DNA of 64,000 nt from Malachius bipustulatus (taxonomy: Eukaryota; Arthropoda; Insecta; Coleoptera; Melyridae): positions 11,292,268-11,356,267 of the forward strand of contig OU342639.1 in assembly GCA_910589415.1 (NCBI GenBank), written 5' to 3'. A model generated the notes under the pieces. That model did not search any database, was not told the origin of the DNA, and saw only the letters and a list, made by a program, of their open reading frames with translations. The position numbers were made by a program, and so were the translations under genes. This document shows positions 23,411 to 35,524 of this stretch, piece by piece. Numbering within the stretch: position 1 is the stretch's first letter; every line of letters starts with the position of its first letter.

Positions 23411-23845
23411 AGAAATACTGTTGAAGTTTTGAATTATGTACTCTTAAATAAAAAAAATGTAAAATCTTCAACAATTTTAATTTAAACATTCCCTTTCCCT
23501 ATATAATATATTAGCTTATGGACTATAGATTTTAAATTTAATTCTAATAAGGATACTTTTCATAAATACAGTGGAGTCTCGTTACACCGACCTGCACGGG
23601 ACTTGATGATGTAAAAAAAAACATTATTGATTTGATTTCATACTTATTTCAGAAACATTTTACTTATGTAATATCGAAAAATTAATCCTAATGGCATCTG
23701 AGCAAAGACGAAGTCATTTGAACTTTTTTATTAACAAGTACCTCAAATTGATTATCCAGGGCGAGATCCAGGGTTTCCAACTTTACGAAATATAATCACA
23801 TCCAACTCTAATTTAAAAACACCTGGAATGGGATATTTAAACTAG
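23411..23845. other. 3' UTR and intergenic DNA
   Basis: Holds the short 3' UTR with AATAAA at 23447 and then AT-rich DNA with no supported gene. Confidence 0.5.
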
Positions 23846-25567
23846 GTACATTGCGCACAAATGAAAGTGCCGCACCCCAAAATTTTGCATAATTTTTATC
23901 GAGGATAATCTTCGATGTTCCCGTAAGGGATTTCGATGTTGTTTTGGCATGTCAGCAGCCCTATTCTTTTTTTTACTGCCTTATTGGATCGAAACTCAAA
24001 AAACTGTCAACAAATTTTCTATAGGGTTATATACAGGTTGGTGTTCGGTAACGGGCCAGCCAAAATCAAACGTCATGTAAAAAATCGTATTTTAAGAATA
24101 AAAAAAGAATTTTTTTAGATCGGGCTTCGTATAGGAAATAATATTGAAAATGTAAAACCAAGGCAGCTATGAAATTTTAAATTAATAATTTATTGTTTGA
24201 CAAAGTCTTATCTTTTAATCAGAAGTGTTTCTTCAATTTTTTTTAAATAATTTAATTGAAACGTTTTTATGCTTAAAATACGATTTTATACATGATGTTT
24301 GATTTTGGCTGGCCCGTTACCGAACAGCCTGTATATGTGAGGGGTGCAGAATAACTCCGCAGTTTTGGTACCTCTGTTTTCCAAATAAATTTTTCTCATA
24401 AGTTTTGATGAGCAAATTTTGAAGCTTTATGTCTCATTTCGAGGAAATTTTCGAATAACCATCATTATTTACAGGTGGCCTCAAAAAATCAACTTTTTGC
24501 TTAAATGTGTTTTAGTTTTAGTGCATAATTTTTTTTCTCGTCAGCCGATTTTTTAAATATTAGCCTCAGATTGAAGTTGAAACTTTAGGCAAGAAAATCC
24601 AGGGACGAAATTGACTCAGGACATTAATTAAAAACAAAAGAATGAAAACTCAAATTTAAATTTCTCCTGAAAACAGGTTTTAGGAAGAAAATTGAATGAA
24701 AATCAACTTGTCTCCGAACTAGCTTTCATTTGCAAACATTTAAAAAAATTTCTCGCTGATACGAGATGAAAATTGTTGAAACAACAGCCAAATTACAGCT
24801 GCACGTTTTCAGAGGGAATGAGCGATCCATCTTACCTGAGAATGGTTCGTAACCATCGTCACGGAAATTGTAACAATCGCCAGCTCGTTTCAGTCAAGTA
24901 GTGATTGTTACAATTTTCATAACGATGGTTACGAACCATTCTCAGGTAAGATGGATCGCTCATTCCCTCTGAAAACGTGCAGCTGTAATTTAGCTGTTGT
25001 TTCAACATTTTTTCATCTTGTGTCAGCAAGAAAATTGTTCACAAATGAAGGCTAGTTCGGCGACAAGTTGATTTTCATTCAGCTTTTCTCCCAAAACCTG
25101 TTTCCAGAAGGAATGTAAATTTGAGTTTTCATTTTTTGTGTTTAATGAATGTCCTGACTCAACTTTCGTGCCTGGATTTTCTCATCTAAAGTTTTAGCTA
25201 CAATACGAGGCTTAAATGTCCAAAATCGGTTGGCGAGGAAAAAAGATATGCATTTCAAGAGCGGACAGTTGATTTTCCGAGATCACCCTGTAAATACAGA
25301 GGCGTGAAAACCGTTTCGAGGTGAGACATCGAGCTTCGAAATTTGCTCATCAAAACTTAAAAGAAAAATGTATTTAGAAAACGGGTGTACGAAAACCGTT
25401 GAGTGATTCTGCACGCTTTCACATACCACCTTGTAGAAAATTTGTTGAAAGTTTTTTTGAGTTTGGATCAAATAAAGTATAGGATTGCTGACATGCGAAA
25501 AAAAACCGAAATCCCTTGGGAATTTTAGGGTGCCAGTGTGCCACACTTTTATTTGTGCGTAGTGTAG
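23846..25567. mobile_element. 1.7-kb foldback element with nested MITE
   Basis: Long inverted repeat. The left outer end contains GCGCACAAATGAAAGTGCCG and the complemented right end contains CGCACAAATAAAAGTGTGGC. The arms run inward to a hinge near 24885..24905. The innermost parts are nearly identical (CATCTTACCTGAGAATGGTT at 24828 and its complement near 24935). A 298-bp MITE (24034..24331) interrupts the left arm only. Arm identity falls towards the outside. It has no coding capacity; superfamily unknown. Confidence 0.8.
24034..24331. mobile_element. MITE nested in a foldback arm
   Basis: The left end CAGGTTGGTGTTCGGTAACG pairs with the complemented right end CAGGCTGTTCGGTAACGGGC, TA on each side. 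The uninterrupted right arm of the host (near 25420) runs straight across the matching position, so this MITE inserted after the host foldback formed. Confidence 0.85.
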
Positions 25568-25848
25568 TTACTAGCTACTAAATGTAACGCTGATAACACC
25601 AATATGAACGATAAAAATAACTTTCTAATTAATTTATTTACATACAGAAAAATTTTTATTACAGTATAATATGTTTACATACTTACTTATAAAAACTAAA
25701 TTACAATAATAATTCCTAAAAAAAACAACTCTATATAAATTCCAAACTACAAATAAACCAATCATATAATAATTAATAACTATCAGCACTATCTAACTAT
25801 GTACATACATCGAAAACACTCTTAACATTTAATTCTTTTACACATAGT
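25568..25848. other. Intergenic, no feature
   Basis: AT-rich spacer between two repeats. I see nothing else in it. Confidence 0.5.
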
Positions 25849-26165
25849 GCTGCCAACCCATGAAGACTAAAACGCAGTAGATTGGACGTGAATTTCGGTA
25901 GAAACAACAATTACAAAAAAAAGTTTAATTCAGGTTGTTTATTATCGATATAATGATAATAACCGCAGTTGAAGGTTGAAGATGAAAACTGCCTTCTGCA
26001 CCTGCAAGAGGTAGGTATTTGATAATAATTTTCAATAACATAATTTTGTATACATTATCATGAAAAAATCGTATTTTTTTCAAAAACAATAATAGTGAAA
26101 CAAAAATTTCAGTAATTGAGATTTCGGTAAATCTACCGAAATTTTTATAGGTTTGGCAGCATTGC
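25849..26165. mobile_element. MITE with GTGCTGCCAACCC ends, copy 1
   Basis: Starts TAGTGCTGCCAACCCATGAA and ends, complemented, GCAATGCTGCCAAACC. It contains TTTCGGTAGA and TCGGTAAATCTACCG boxes. It is the reverse-oriented relative of the element at 26390. A TAGTG or CAGTG start suggests a hAT-type MITE, but I found no matching 8-bp duplication. Confidence 0.65.
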
Positions 26166-26389
26166 TTATACCATGGATAGAACTACACCATCTTCCAACA
26201 GAAACCTAAATTACAGTAAACTTCCTATATGAGAGCGCCATCTAGATGTGAGTAGTAATATTACCAATAATAATTGGTGAACTCACTACACTGAATCTGT
26301 TTAAATTTAACAGGGAGTTCTGCAATGAGTTACAGTTAACTAATATGAATGATTAGTAATTATTATAAAGCTGAGGGGCCACTCCAGTG

Positions 26390-26890
26390 CTGCCAGCCCT
26401 ACCGAAATTTCGGTAGATCTACCGAAATTTGAACTTTTCTACCGATCTACGGATGACAAGCTCAGTCTACCGAAATTTACGTTTTAACATTTTTTATCAA
26501 AAAAATGTGACATTTTTATGAAAATTTGTATACAATAAACAAATATTTCAATGTAAATTAATTATCTGAATGAAAATTATTATCAATTACCTGAAGTCTT
26601 GCCGATATAAATATTAGGAGGTATATTTGATCAAAAAAGCAAAGGAAGAATCCTATTATTTACGGACCTGGGAACTGTAATTAGTAGCATTGTGAAGAAC
26701 AAAGAAATTTCAACATTTTCATCTGCACAGACAGGCGCAGAACGCAGAGTTTTCAACTGCAAATGCGGTTATATTCGTTATGTTGATAATAAACAACCCG
26801 AATTAGACTGTACTTAAAAAAAATTCTCGGTTCTACCAAAATTCATGTCTAAATCTACAGCATTTTAGTTTTCATGGGTTGGCTGCACTG
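26390..26890. mobile_element. MITE with CAGTGCTGCCAGCCC ends, copy 2
   Basis: The left end CAGTGCTGCCAGCCCTACCG pairs with the complemented right end CAGTGCAGCCAACCCATGAA. The subterminal ACCGAAATTTCGGTAGATCT is itself a perfect short palindrome block. Interior parts (AACTGCAAATGCGGTTAT, GATAATAAACAACCCG) are the complement of parts of copy 1, showing that the two are opposite-facing copies about 220 bp apart. Confidence 0.7.
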
Positions 26891-27045
26891 AAACCGGCCC
26901 TTATACCAATTTCTACACACTTTCACTAGTGCCATGATACTCTTATTTAGAGACCCATAGATACTACCTCGTAGAATACAGAGAATTCCTGAGTGCGACT
27001 GGCCGCTCCAACTAAATTACGATTGAATTATTTTTATTTATTATA

Positions 27046-27565
27046 CAGGCCCATGCCATTCATGTCGGTCTCTGTGGGCCAAACGATGGATTTTTTATTT
27101 TTTCAGATATTTTTTTTTTACAAATTTAAATACAGTGACAATGCCCATAATTTAAAATTATTTTGGACTATACAGACACAGAGTGTCCCATAAGAGTGTG
27201 GCATATCAATGTAATGTTTTTTTTTAATGGAATTTTCAAATTTCAAGGCAAATGAAAACTATTACATTTTCTTTATTTAGTGACACATTGAGAAATCTCA
27301 GATTTTTTACCACCCTGAAACACCACCCTTTACCACTAAAAATCGCGATTTTCATTTGTTTATAACTACTCAATTTAATCTCAAACTGTAAAAACCAGTC
27401 TTAGTTTTTCTCCTCAGACAATCTAAAAATGCAATAACATAGGAGCATTCCATTAAAAAAAAATACTGTTGATATGTCACTCATAATATGGGAATGGGAC
27501 ACTCAAATAATTTTAAATTTTGGACATTGTGATCCTGTATTAGTTTGTAAAAAAAACAAACAATT
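27046..27565. mobile_element. Decayed copy of the 1564-type MITE
   Basis: CGGTCTCTGTGGGCCAAACG near 27064 matches CGGTCTCTGTAGGCCAAACG at 1589. The inner ends (GAGTGTCCCATAAGAG near 27181) and core (CTCCTCAGACAATCTAAAAA at 27410) are also shared. The right outer end is lost or very diverged, so the right border is approximate. Confidence 0.7.
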
Positions 27566-28504
27566 GTTTGAATTTTGAATCCAGAACTTCCAGAAGGATA
27601 TAGAAATGTCATCCTTCCACTTGAGAAATTATTCTGAATCTTATTTTTTATAACATGCTTGAATGCAAATGTCGTCTTATTACTCGAAAACGTTGTTGTT
27701 ACTACTGTTGAGGCAATTCGGTCACTAAATCCACAGCCTCTTGCACAGTATAGTTTTCATAGACTTACTAGTAATCATAAAATTGAAAAGCACCTGAACA
27801 AGTTAGGTCATTTAATTGTTATATAAAATAGCCATGGATTGAATGACCGAATTATTTCCACGACGGTCACGGATATAGCAACGACGTAGAAAAAATTCAA
27901 TCTTGTAAGGCCAATATATAAAAAAAAAAGTTTTTCTGGGCTTATCAATCCCCAAAATTACAACAAATTTGAAAGGGGGCCAATTTCCATCAGAATTTTG
28001 CAGCATGCTTTTAATAAAAAATTTCATAATTATTATAACTGATGTCTAGTGAAAATACTAATATTACAAAAAAAAATTGTTGTTTATAGGTCATAAGTCT
28101 GGACTACGGACTAGATAAAAGATAGACTACAACAGTTCTAAGGTACTCTAACCATTAGTCATATCTTAAGTATCAAGTCACAAAATACCTGGCTCTATAT
28201 TGTTAACATAATACACAGAGAGGAAAGTCTTGTCCTGAAGATCTGGTTGCTACAGTTTTGATGGTGATGGTGCTTCCTAGTTGTTGAGCATCTTCAGAAG
28301 CAACAGCTCCGATCCTAGGAAGCAAATCAATCCATTAGCAATCATTATATTCAAAGTACATAATAATAGTATGTTAGATTCCATATGCATAGCAAATACT
28401 AACCAAAGCTGTGAAATTCAGAAGCAGTTCATAATTTTCCCTGTGTATGTTCTTGTGATGTCATTCTGTCATCTTGGTTTTCTTGTAGCTCCTCAGAGGG
28501 TCGA
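27566..28504. other. Intergenic, no supported gene
   Basis: Short frames on both strands lack domain or splice support. A minus-strand stretch 28203..28314 after a CTAG acceptor stays open for 36 codons, but no partner exon fits. Confidence 0.4.
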
Positions 28505-29608
28505 CTAGAGATATGTTGTTCCCTGGTTGAACGTTTCCCATCTGTCAGACCAGGTCCAACTATAGTCTTCGAGTCCTTGAAGCTTTAAATTTACGCAATT
28601 GAAGCTTTAGTTTAAATTTACATATCTCAGAGCAACCTAGCTTCTGTTACAAGTCTTTAGATAGGTATAAAAAAGTCCATAAAAATGATCATTTTTGATG
28701 AAAAAATTCATGAAAACTAAGTATTTCTTCAAACTTAAACTAATTTTTTTATTGAAAATTATCAATTTCATTACAGGACTTAAATAGCAACTGATTAGAA
28801 ATGATTTAATGTTCAATTTGATACTAATGCCATTCATGTATTATGTATGTTGAAATGGCGAGTAAGAAGTCTAAAAACGTTCTTTAGAATGTTAAATCCC
28901 TGTTGTCACATTTGAAAGTTAACACCCTATATGATTTTTGACGGTTATACTACCTCTGCCATTCATTCATGAAGTATTTCATAAAGAGGGAACTGCACTA
29001 TGCACTCATGTTTATAAAACTCGCTTTCCATAACCATAGGAGTCCCTGTGGTCAGTTTATTTGAAATCGTAATTTCGTATCTGTCATTTTGTTTCTAACC
29101 CTCTAGAGACTGTAATTGAGTGAGTCACTCTTAAGTTGTCAAGTTGTATGTTATTCAATCTATAGTCATTGTTTTGAAGCAATCGTCAGGACCAATTACA
29201 GCCATCTCAACAATTTTTTACTTATCTTACCCACTATAGATATATGAGTCAGGTTGCCGCTTCTGCCTTTAGAAGTTTCACAGGGTTCCTCGTTTAAGGA
29301 CTTTCTATTCTGAAGTCATACAGCAGCAAACATCCAGTCAATCTATGATCACCAAGTGTTTTGATTCAAAACGCAAGCTAAAATATTTTGAGGTTAACAT
29401 GACCCAAGTACAAAACCAGCAAAAATAAATCGTCAACAGTGGAGATCTCTTTCAATTTAAAAACCAAATTAGAGAGAATTGTCAAAAAAAGCAGAATAAT
29501 TCTACACAAAATATGTTATACTACTTACACGACCTTTACATAAAATTTCCGTTTCAAGACATCACACTGAGTCAAATCAGGATCAAGATTTGAAACTACC
29601 CTGTTCAT
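28505..29608 (-). CDS. Candidate 72-residue three-exon protein
   Basis: Tentative. Exon 1, 29540..29608, starts MNRVVSNLDPDLTQCDVLKR and ends at a GTAAAG donor. Exon 2, 29231..29309, lies between CTTCAG and GTAAGA. Exon 3, 28505..28575, encodes LEDYSWTWSDRWETFNQG and stops. All three phases fit (219 coding bases with stop) and no frame is broken. Against it, the exon 3 acceptor (AAGCTTCAAG) has no pyrimidine tract, and I recognise no family. It is divergent from ETFA, whose start codon lies 1.2 kb away. If real, it would be a small, charged, tryptophan-containing protein of unknown role. Confidence 0.3.
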
Positions 29609-30793
29609 TATTAAAAAAATATATATTTATTGCTACCCAAAGTATTCTCACCAAAGAAAATCGAAATACAAAAACATGTTACGTTGTTGCACGAGTAGCG
29701 GCGTGAAGACAAGCAATAAACAAAAACAACAAATTAACAATGAAGATGAAAATAGGTAGGTGACCAAGCTTCAAGTTTTGTGGGATGTGTCATAATTAGA
29801 CATATGGGTGCGTTCAGACTACCCTCTTCATTTAAGATTGTCGTTCGGCATTGAATCAAAGTACATAACTTGAATGACTTGTTACGATATTAGCATTAGC
29901 AAAACCATTGGAGGTTATATTTTCAACTTTGTTTTATTTTCCGTTCACATTTTTTCACTTTTATTTTAGTTCGAAACACGAAATTTGCAAATAAGCTGGC
30001 ACCTCTAACCTCTAATCTAGAAACCATTTTGACTTGGGAACAAAGGTAAATTCTGCCATCATGATGGCATAAAAAACATCATATCTTTTTTTTTTGGACG
30101 TGGTCAAAAGAAATTATTGGTTGACCAAACGATGGTCAAATTAAACCGTTTAGCTTCCAGAGAGAAATGTAAAAATGTGAAGTTGGCCGGATCGGAAATA
30201 ATAAAAAAAATCATATCTTTTTTTGTGGACATGGTTAAAACGAAATTATTGGGTGATCAAACGAGGTCAATCGAATGCGCTATAGCAATCTGGCTTTCCC
30301 GGCTCACTTCACAAAGCTCTCGAGCTCGACGGAAAACTAAAATATGATTTAGTTCAATATTCAATTGATGGCGATCGCAGGTCAATGCCTAAAAACAACC
30401 TTAAATAAGTCAAAATTCACGACGTGAACTTAAAACGTTAACTAAATCACCACAACTGACAACAATTGCCTCGTGAACGGTTTATTTGAAAGTTTTGGAA
30501 CATTTACACTTAGCCCCGCCCAGTGACGTCACATTGAGCTACTAACGCTGCCATTAGGTTATTAAAACTGACATGTCATTTGTAATTCAAATGACTTTTA
30601 TCTCAGTTTAAACTTGACAGAATGACAGTTGATGTATTTATTATGAAAATTCTAACCTTTGTACTTTGACTTTGAATAATTCGATCCATTTTATCTTTTC
30701 TTTTATTCTTTTTCATTTTATCAGAAATCAGAAGAGAAGGTTGAAGGTAACTTTGAGCCTGTAGACGATTTTCTGTTTTTTCAGTAATTCAAA
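29609..30793. other. Region 5' of ETFA
   Basis: Presumed promoter and 5' UTR region of ETFA (+). Two similar segments of about 65 bp lie at 30072..30140 and 30208..30275 (both with AATCATATCTTTTT-like and AAATTATTGG words), a short duplicated block. I see no convincing TATA box. Confidence 0.45.
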
Positions 30794-32255
<1,462 letters not shown>

Positions 32256-33050
32256 TCAAATGTTGTATTGTATATTTCTCATATATTTTGTATTCAACTA
32301 AATCGTCTTCAATCATTTATTCCTGTTCAGTTGGTTGGTTAAAATTAATGTTTATATAAATATTATTTTTGTAATTGTTTTATTTTACTTTCCTGTAGAT
32401 ATTGGGAGTAGCTCTTAGTTTTATAATCGCCAATATTGAATTGGACCTGATCTAGTTTAATATAAAAAATACCAGATTATAGTCGACTCCCTTAAATTAA
32501 ATTATTTTCTAAACCGAATTCCAATAATTTGGCATATAGGTGTTGTAGGGTACAATGTAATCGAAGCTCACTAAGGACCAACATTATTGTTTTACGAATT
32601 TGTTTAATTGATGCCAAATTACCTGACTGAAAACTTTTTGTCCTTCCTGGGAAATTGGTCCAATAACTAAAATTTAAAGATTGAAATAAAGACTAAGTCT
32701 TTAAACAAGTAATTTTTTTTTCAAATAATAAACAAGTCTTGTTTATTTAGAGAGTTTAATAATATGGTATGATAATAATACAGCAAGAGGTAGAAACAAT
32801 AATAAAAATAACGCAACAATAATTTAAAAAAACACAAGAATTCATAAATTCAAAATTAAAGTTAGTTCTACTGTATTTCAACAAAATTCATCAATTTTAG
32901 AAATCATAAGATGTCTGAAGTAGATCTTCGATTATCTTAATAAATTATGTTAACTTGCGACAAGGAAAACAAAAAGGAAACAACAATAATTCATAAAACG
33001 TAGATTAAATCAAATCGAAGTTCTACTGTACATTAGAAAATTCAACAATT
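32256..33050. other. Convergent 3' UTR spacer, ETFA and Ku80
   Basis: About 800 bp between two convergent stop codons. AT-rich, with several poly(A)-signal-like words on both strands. No repeat or gene seen. Confidence 0.5.
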
Positions 33051-34607
33051 TTAGAAGTCAAATTCAGAGTTGAAGCTATCAGCTTCCTCCTTACCTGCCG
33101 TAAGAGGCATTTTAGGCAAAAAATCTAAAGCTTTACTCATTAAATTTTCTGGTAATTCATCATTAAACGAATTAAACTTAGGTTGATCACTGTAATGATC
33201 AGAGAAACATTTCTCTAGAACTTTATCAACAATCTTTTCATTTCCCGCATCATGTAACAAATTTACAGTGAAAGGCACTTTTATCTGACAGTTGGAATTC
33301 TGAATATCTAAGCATGTAAAAAACTCATCAACTTCATCACGAATAACGGCTTGTTTTACTTCCTCCATGTCGACTTTAGCTTCATTGTACACTAGCTTGA
33401 TATCATCTGCATAAGGAAGCTCTGTCATGATGAAACACTTAATTTTATACTCTGGTTTTGGTATCAGGGCAAAATATTTTGGTTTACTTCCTTTACTGTA
33501 AGTTCTGCATGCTACGGCATATTTGTTTTTCTCTGCTAGACAATCAATTAAAACTAAAAGCCGATCATAATTTGGAGTATGAGAATTCGGTACTATCACA
33601 TGGGAACCTTCACCAATTAATAAATACTCTGGAATGTTGGACTTATCAGTAAAACCGAGAATTTCAAAGCTTTTCTCTTCCTTTGGTTTAAATTGGTCCC
33701 CACTTTCAGATGGGACAAATTTGCCATGTCGAGTAATTCCATTTACTAAATCTGCACGATCATATTTTTGATCATCAAATTCAGAATCCACCCAAACTAC
33801 TTGTGAAGGATTACTCTTCTCTGCGGCTGATTCTATTTTGACTTTGAATGGTCTTTTAATTAAGTACACCATTGTAGAGGCGGGAAAAGTAATTCCAGTT
33901 GACCGAGATCCAATAACCAATGGTTCATTCCACGGCTGGCACATTTTGGGGATTTTAAACATTGTTGTCAAATGATATCCTACAGTTAGATCGCTCACAA
34001 ATATGTTTTCAACTTTAGAGATGAGCTTTGCAAGCTCTGGACTTTTATCATCAAAAATTAATTGTTCCTTCGAGTTTATAATATCTTCAATGGATGTTAA
34101 CGGGCATTTGTATTTCACTGGTGGACCCATAATATGAAGGAATATATAATTTCCGTTCAATAGTTGGATTGCTTTGTCAGTGTTTTCATTATCCATGGGT
34201 GATGCGGTGGTATATGAGAGATCAGTTACAAATAAGATCTGTTTGGTAATGATTTCATTCATTGAATCAAGTTCGTTTTCAATAATATCTACAGCTAGAA
34301 GAATGGATTCTAACCAATTGGATTCTCCGGGTTCTATGTCGTTATCGGTAAAGTTTGAAAGGAATTGTTCAGGTTGGTAGAATAACAGATCTGTGGCTTT
34401 GTAAATACCTTTGTATCCTCCTGTCATTGCAGCCAATCTGTTTTGAGTTTTCGAAGCATTGGCAAATACCATTATACAGAGGTCTTTAGATTCACACAGA
34501 GATTTATAAGTAAACAACCGCAATATGGTCTGTTTCATCTCTTCCTGGATGTTTGTTTTGAGGTCATAGATGATGACTGTAGCATTTTTTTTGACCGGTC
34601 GTGGCAT
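33051..34607 (-). CDS. XRCC5: Ku80 (XRCC5), single exon, short C-terminus
   Basis: Subunit of the Ku heterodimer that binds DNA ends in non-homologous end joining. One uninterrupted frame of 518 residues. Residues 1 to about 200 form the von Willebrand A-like domain (ATVIIYDLKTNIQEEMKQTI, ILFVTDLSYTTASPM). The beta-barrel core follows with GITRHGKFVPSESGDQF, SFEILGFTDKSNIPEYLLIG, RLLVLIDCLAEKNKYAVACR and KCFIMTELPYADDIK, the order and spacing of Ku80 rather than Ku70. The last 120 residues fit the helical arm. Human Ku80 (732) and Drosophila Ku80 (about 700) continue with a globular C-terminal domain; here the frame stops after SFNSEFDF, so that domain and the DNA-PKcs contact tail are absent. 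The start MPRPVKKNATVII is the first Met of the conserved block. No introns are present. Confidence 0.9.
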   Translation of the reverse strand: MPRPVKKNATVIIYDLKTNIQEEMKQTILRLFTYKSLCESKDLCIMVFANASKTQNRLAAMTGGYKGIYKATDLLFYQPEQFLSNFTDNDIEPGESNWLESILLAVDIIENELDSMNEIITKQILFVTDLSYTTASPMDNENTDKAIQLLNGNYIFLHIMGPPVKYKCPLTSIEDIINSKEQLIFDDKSPELAKLISKVENIFVSDLTVGYHLTTMFKIPKMCQPWNEPLVIGSRSTGITFPASTMVYLIKRPFKVKIESAAEKSNPSQVVWVDSEFDDQKYDRADLVNGITRHGKFVPSESGDQFKPKEEKSFEILGFTDKSNIPEYLLIGEGSHVIVPNSHTPNYDRLLVLIDCLAEKNKYAVACRTYSKGSKPKYFALIPKPEYKIKCFIMTELPYADDIKLVYNEAKVDMEEVKQAVIRDEVDEFFTCLDIQNSNCQIKVPFTVNLLHDAGNEKIVDKVLEKCFSDHYSDQPKFNSFNDELPENLMSKALDFLPKMPLTAGKEEADSFNSEFDF

Positions 34608-35230
34608 TGTTTCTAATTTAATATTTCGTTACTACCTCAGACAAAAATCGTTTTATCGTCTTCTTTCGTATTTATAGCTTACTTTTCTTTCGGCATAAAA
34701 CCGCTTCAATCTTCGATTACTCCAACAATTTTCAAGTATTTTATTTTTCATTCAAAATTAAAACAAATTATTATTACTTCTTACGTTTTCCCTCCAGAAA
34801 ACTGAAATTTACTAGAAAAAAATTATTGACATTCAAGTCATTTGACATTCGAATAATGAGCCGTGTAATGTTAAGCGTCAACTTCATTCAAATCTTGACT
34901 GATTAGATATCGAGTCGAGTTGAGCCTCGATTAATTAATTGACCGGGTATGCGTATGCGGGTATGTTGTGAGTGTGACGTGTCTGCCTTACCTAAACCCT
35001 TCTGGCGGTTGCTGCTGAATACAATCTTTCCTGATGTTTTGTATTCAAACTTGCATTTGATGTTTGAAGTATGAAAATTACATTTGCACCAGCAGAAGGG
35101 TGCGTTCACAAATAGAAATTGACGTGACACTTTGAATTTGACATTTAATTTATATTATACCTTATAGTTAAGCCTATTTGATATTATTATTTCGTTTATT
35201 ATAAAGATGTTAGGATCAAATTTCTAATTA
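34608..35230. other. Region 5' of Ku80
   Basis: Presumed promoter and 5' UTR of the minus-strand Ku80 gene. No other feature is evident; the reading frame within it on the minus strand lacks any domain. Confidence 0.45.
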
Positions 35231-35245
35231 TAAAATATATTTTAG

Positions 35246-35508
35246 AGACTCGCGTAGCCTAGCGGTTCAGTCCGCTGCCTACCGAGCCTAAGGTCGCGAG
35301 TTCGAAACTCACCGGCTCGTGTTATTTTTCGGATGCATTTTCGAATGTATGTGAAAAATAAAACAAGCGACCAAACGTTTAAATTTAAATGACATACTTG
35401 AGGCTGGGTGAATGAGTAAGATGCTCGAAATCCCGTGTTACCGGAGTGGAGCGACTTTGTCTTACCTACATAATTAAGACCGATGCTCCCTCCTTTTTTA
35501 ATAATAAT
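35246..35508 (+). repeat. tRNA-derived SINE, copy 2, with duplication
   Basis: Head CGCGTAGCCTAGCGGTTCAG (A box) and GGTCGCGAGTTCGAAACTC (B box), then a body holding TTACCGGAGTGGAGCGACTT, TGTCTTACCTACATAATTAA and GATGCTCCCTCC, and a poly-T/AATAAT tail. Flanks form a near-perfect duplication: AAAATATATTTTA at 35232..35244 and AAAATATATATTTTA at 35510..35524. Transcribed by RNA polymerase III if active and mobilised by a LINE partner (established for SINEs). Confidence 0.85.
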
Positions 35509-35524
35509 AAAAATATATATTTTA

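Noticed and set aside
28203..28314. Terminal exon (36 open codons after a CTAG acceptor, minus strand)
   Set aside because: No upstream exon in matching phase could be joined, and no domain is recognisable.
30072..30275. Regulatory tandem block upstream of ETFA
   Set aside because: The two 65-bp segments are imperfect and their relatives are unknown; nothing ties them to regulation.
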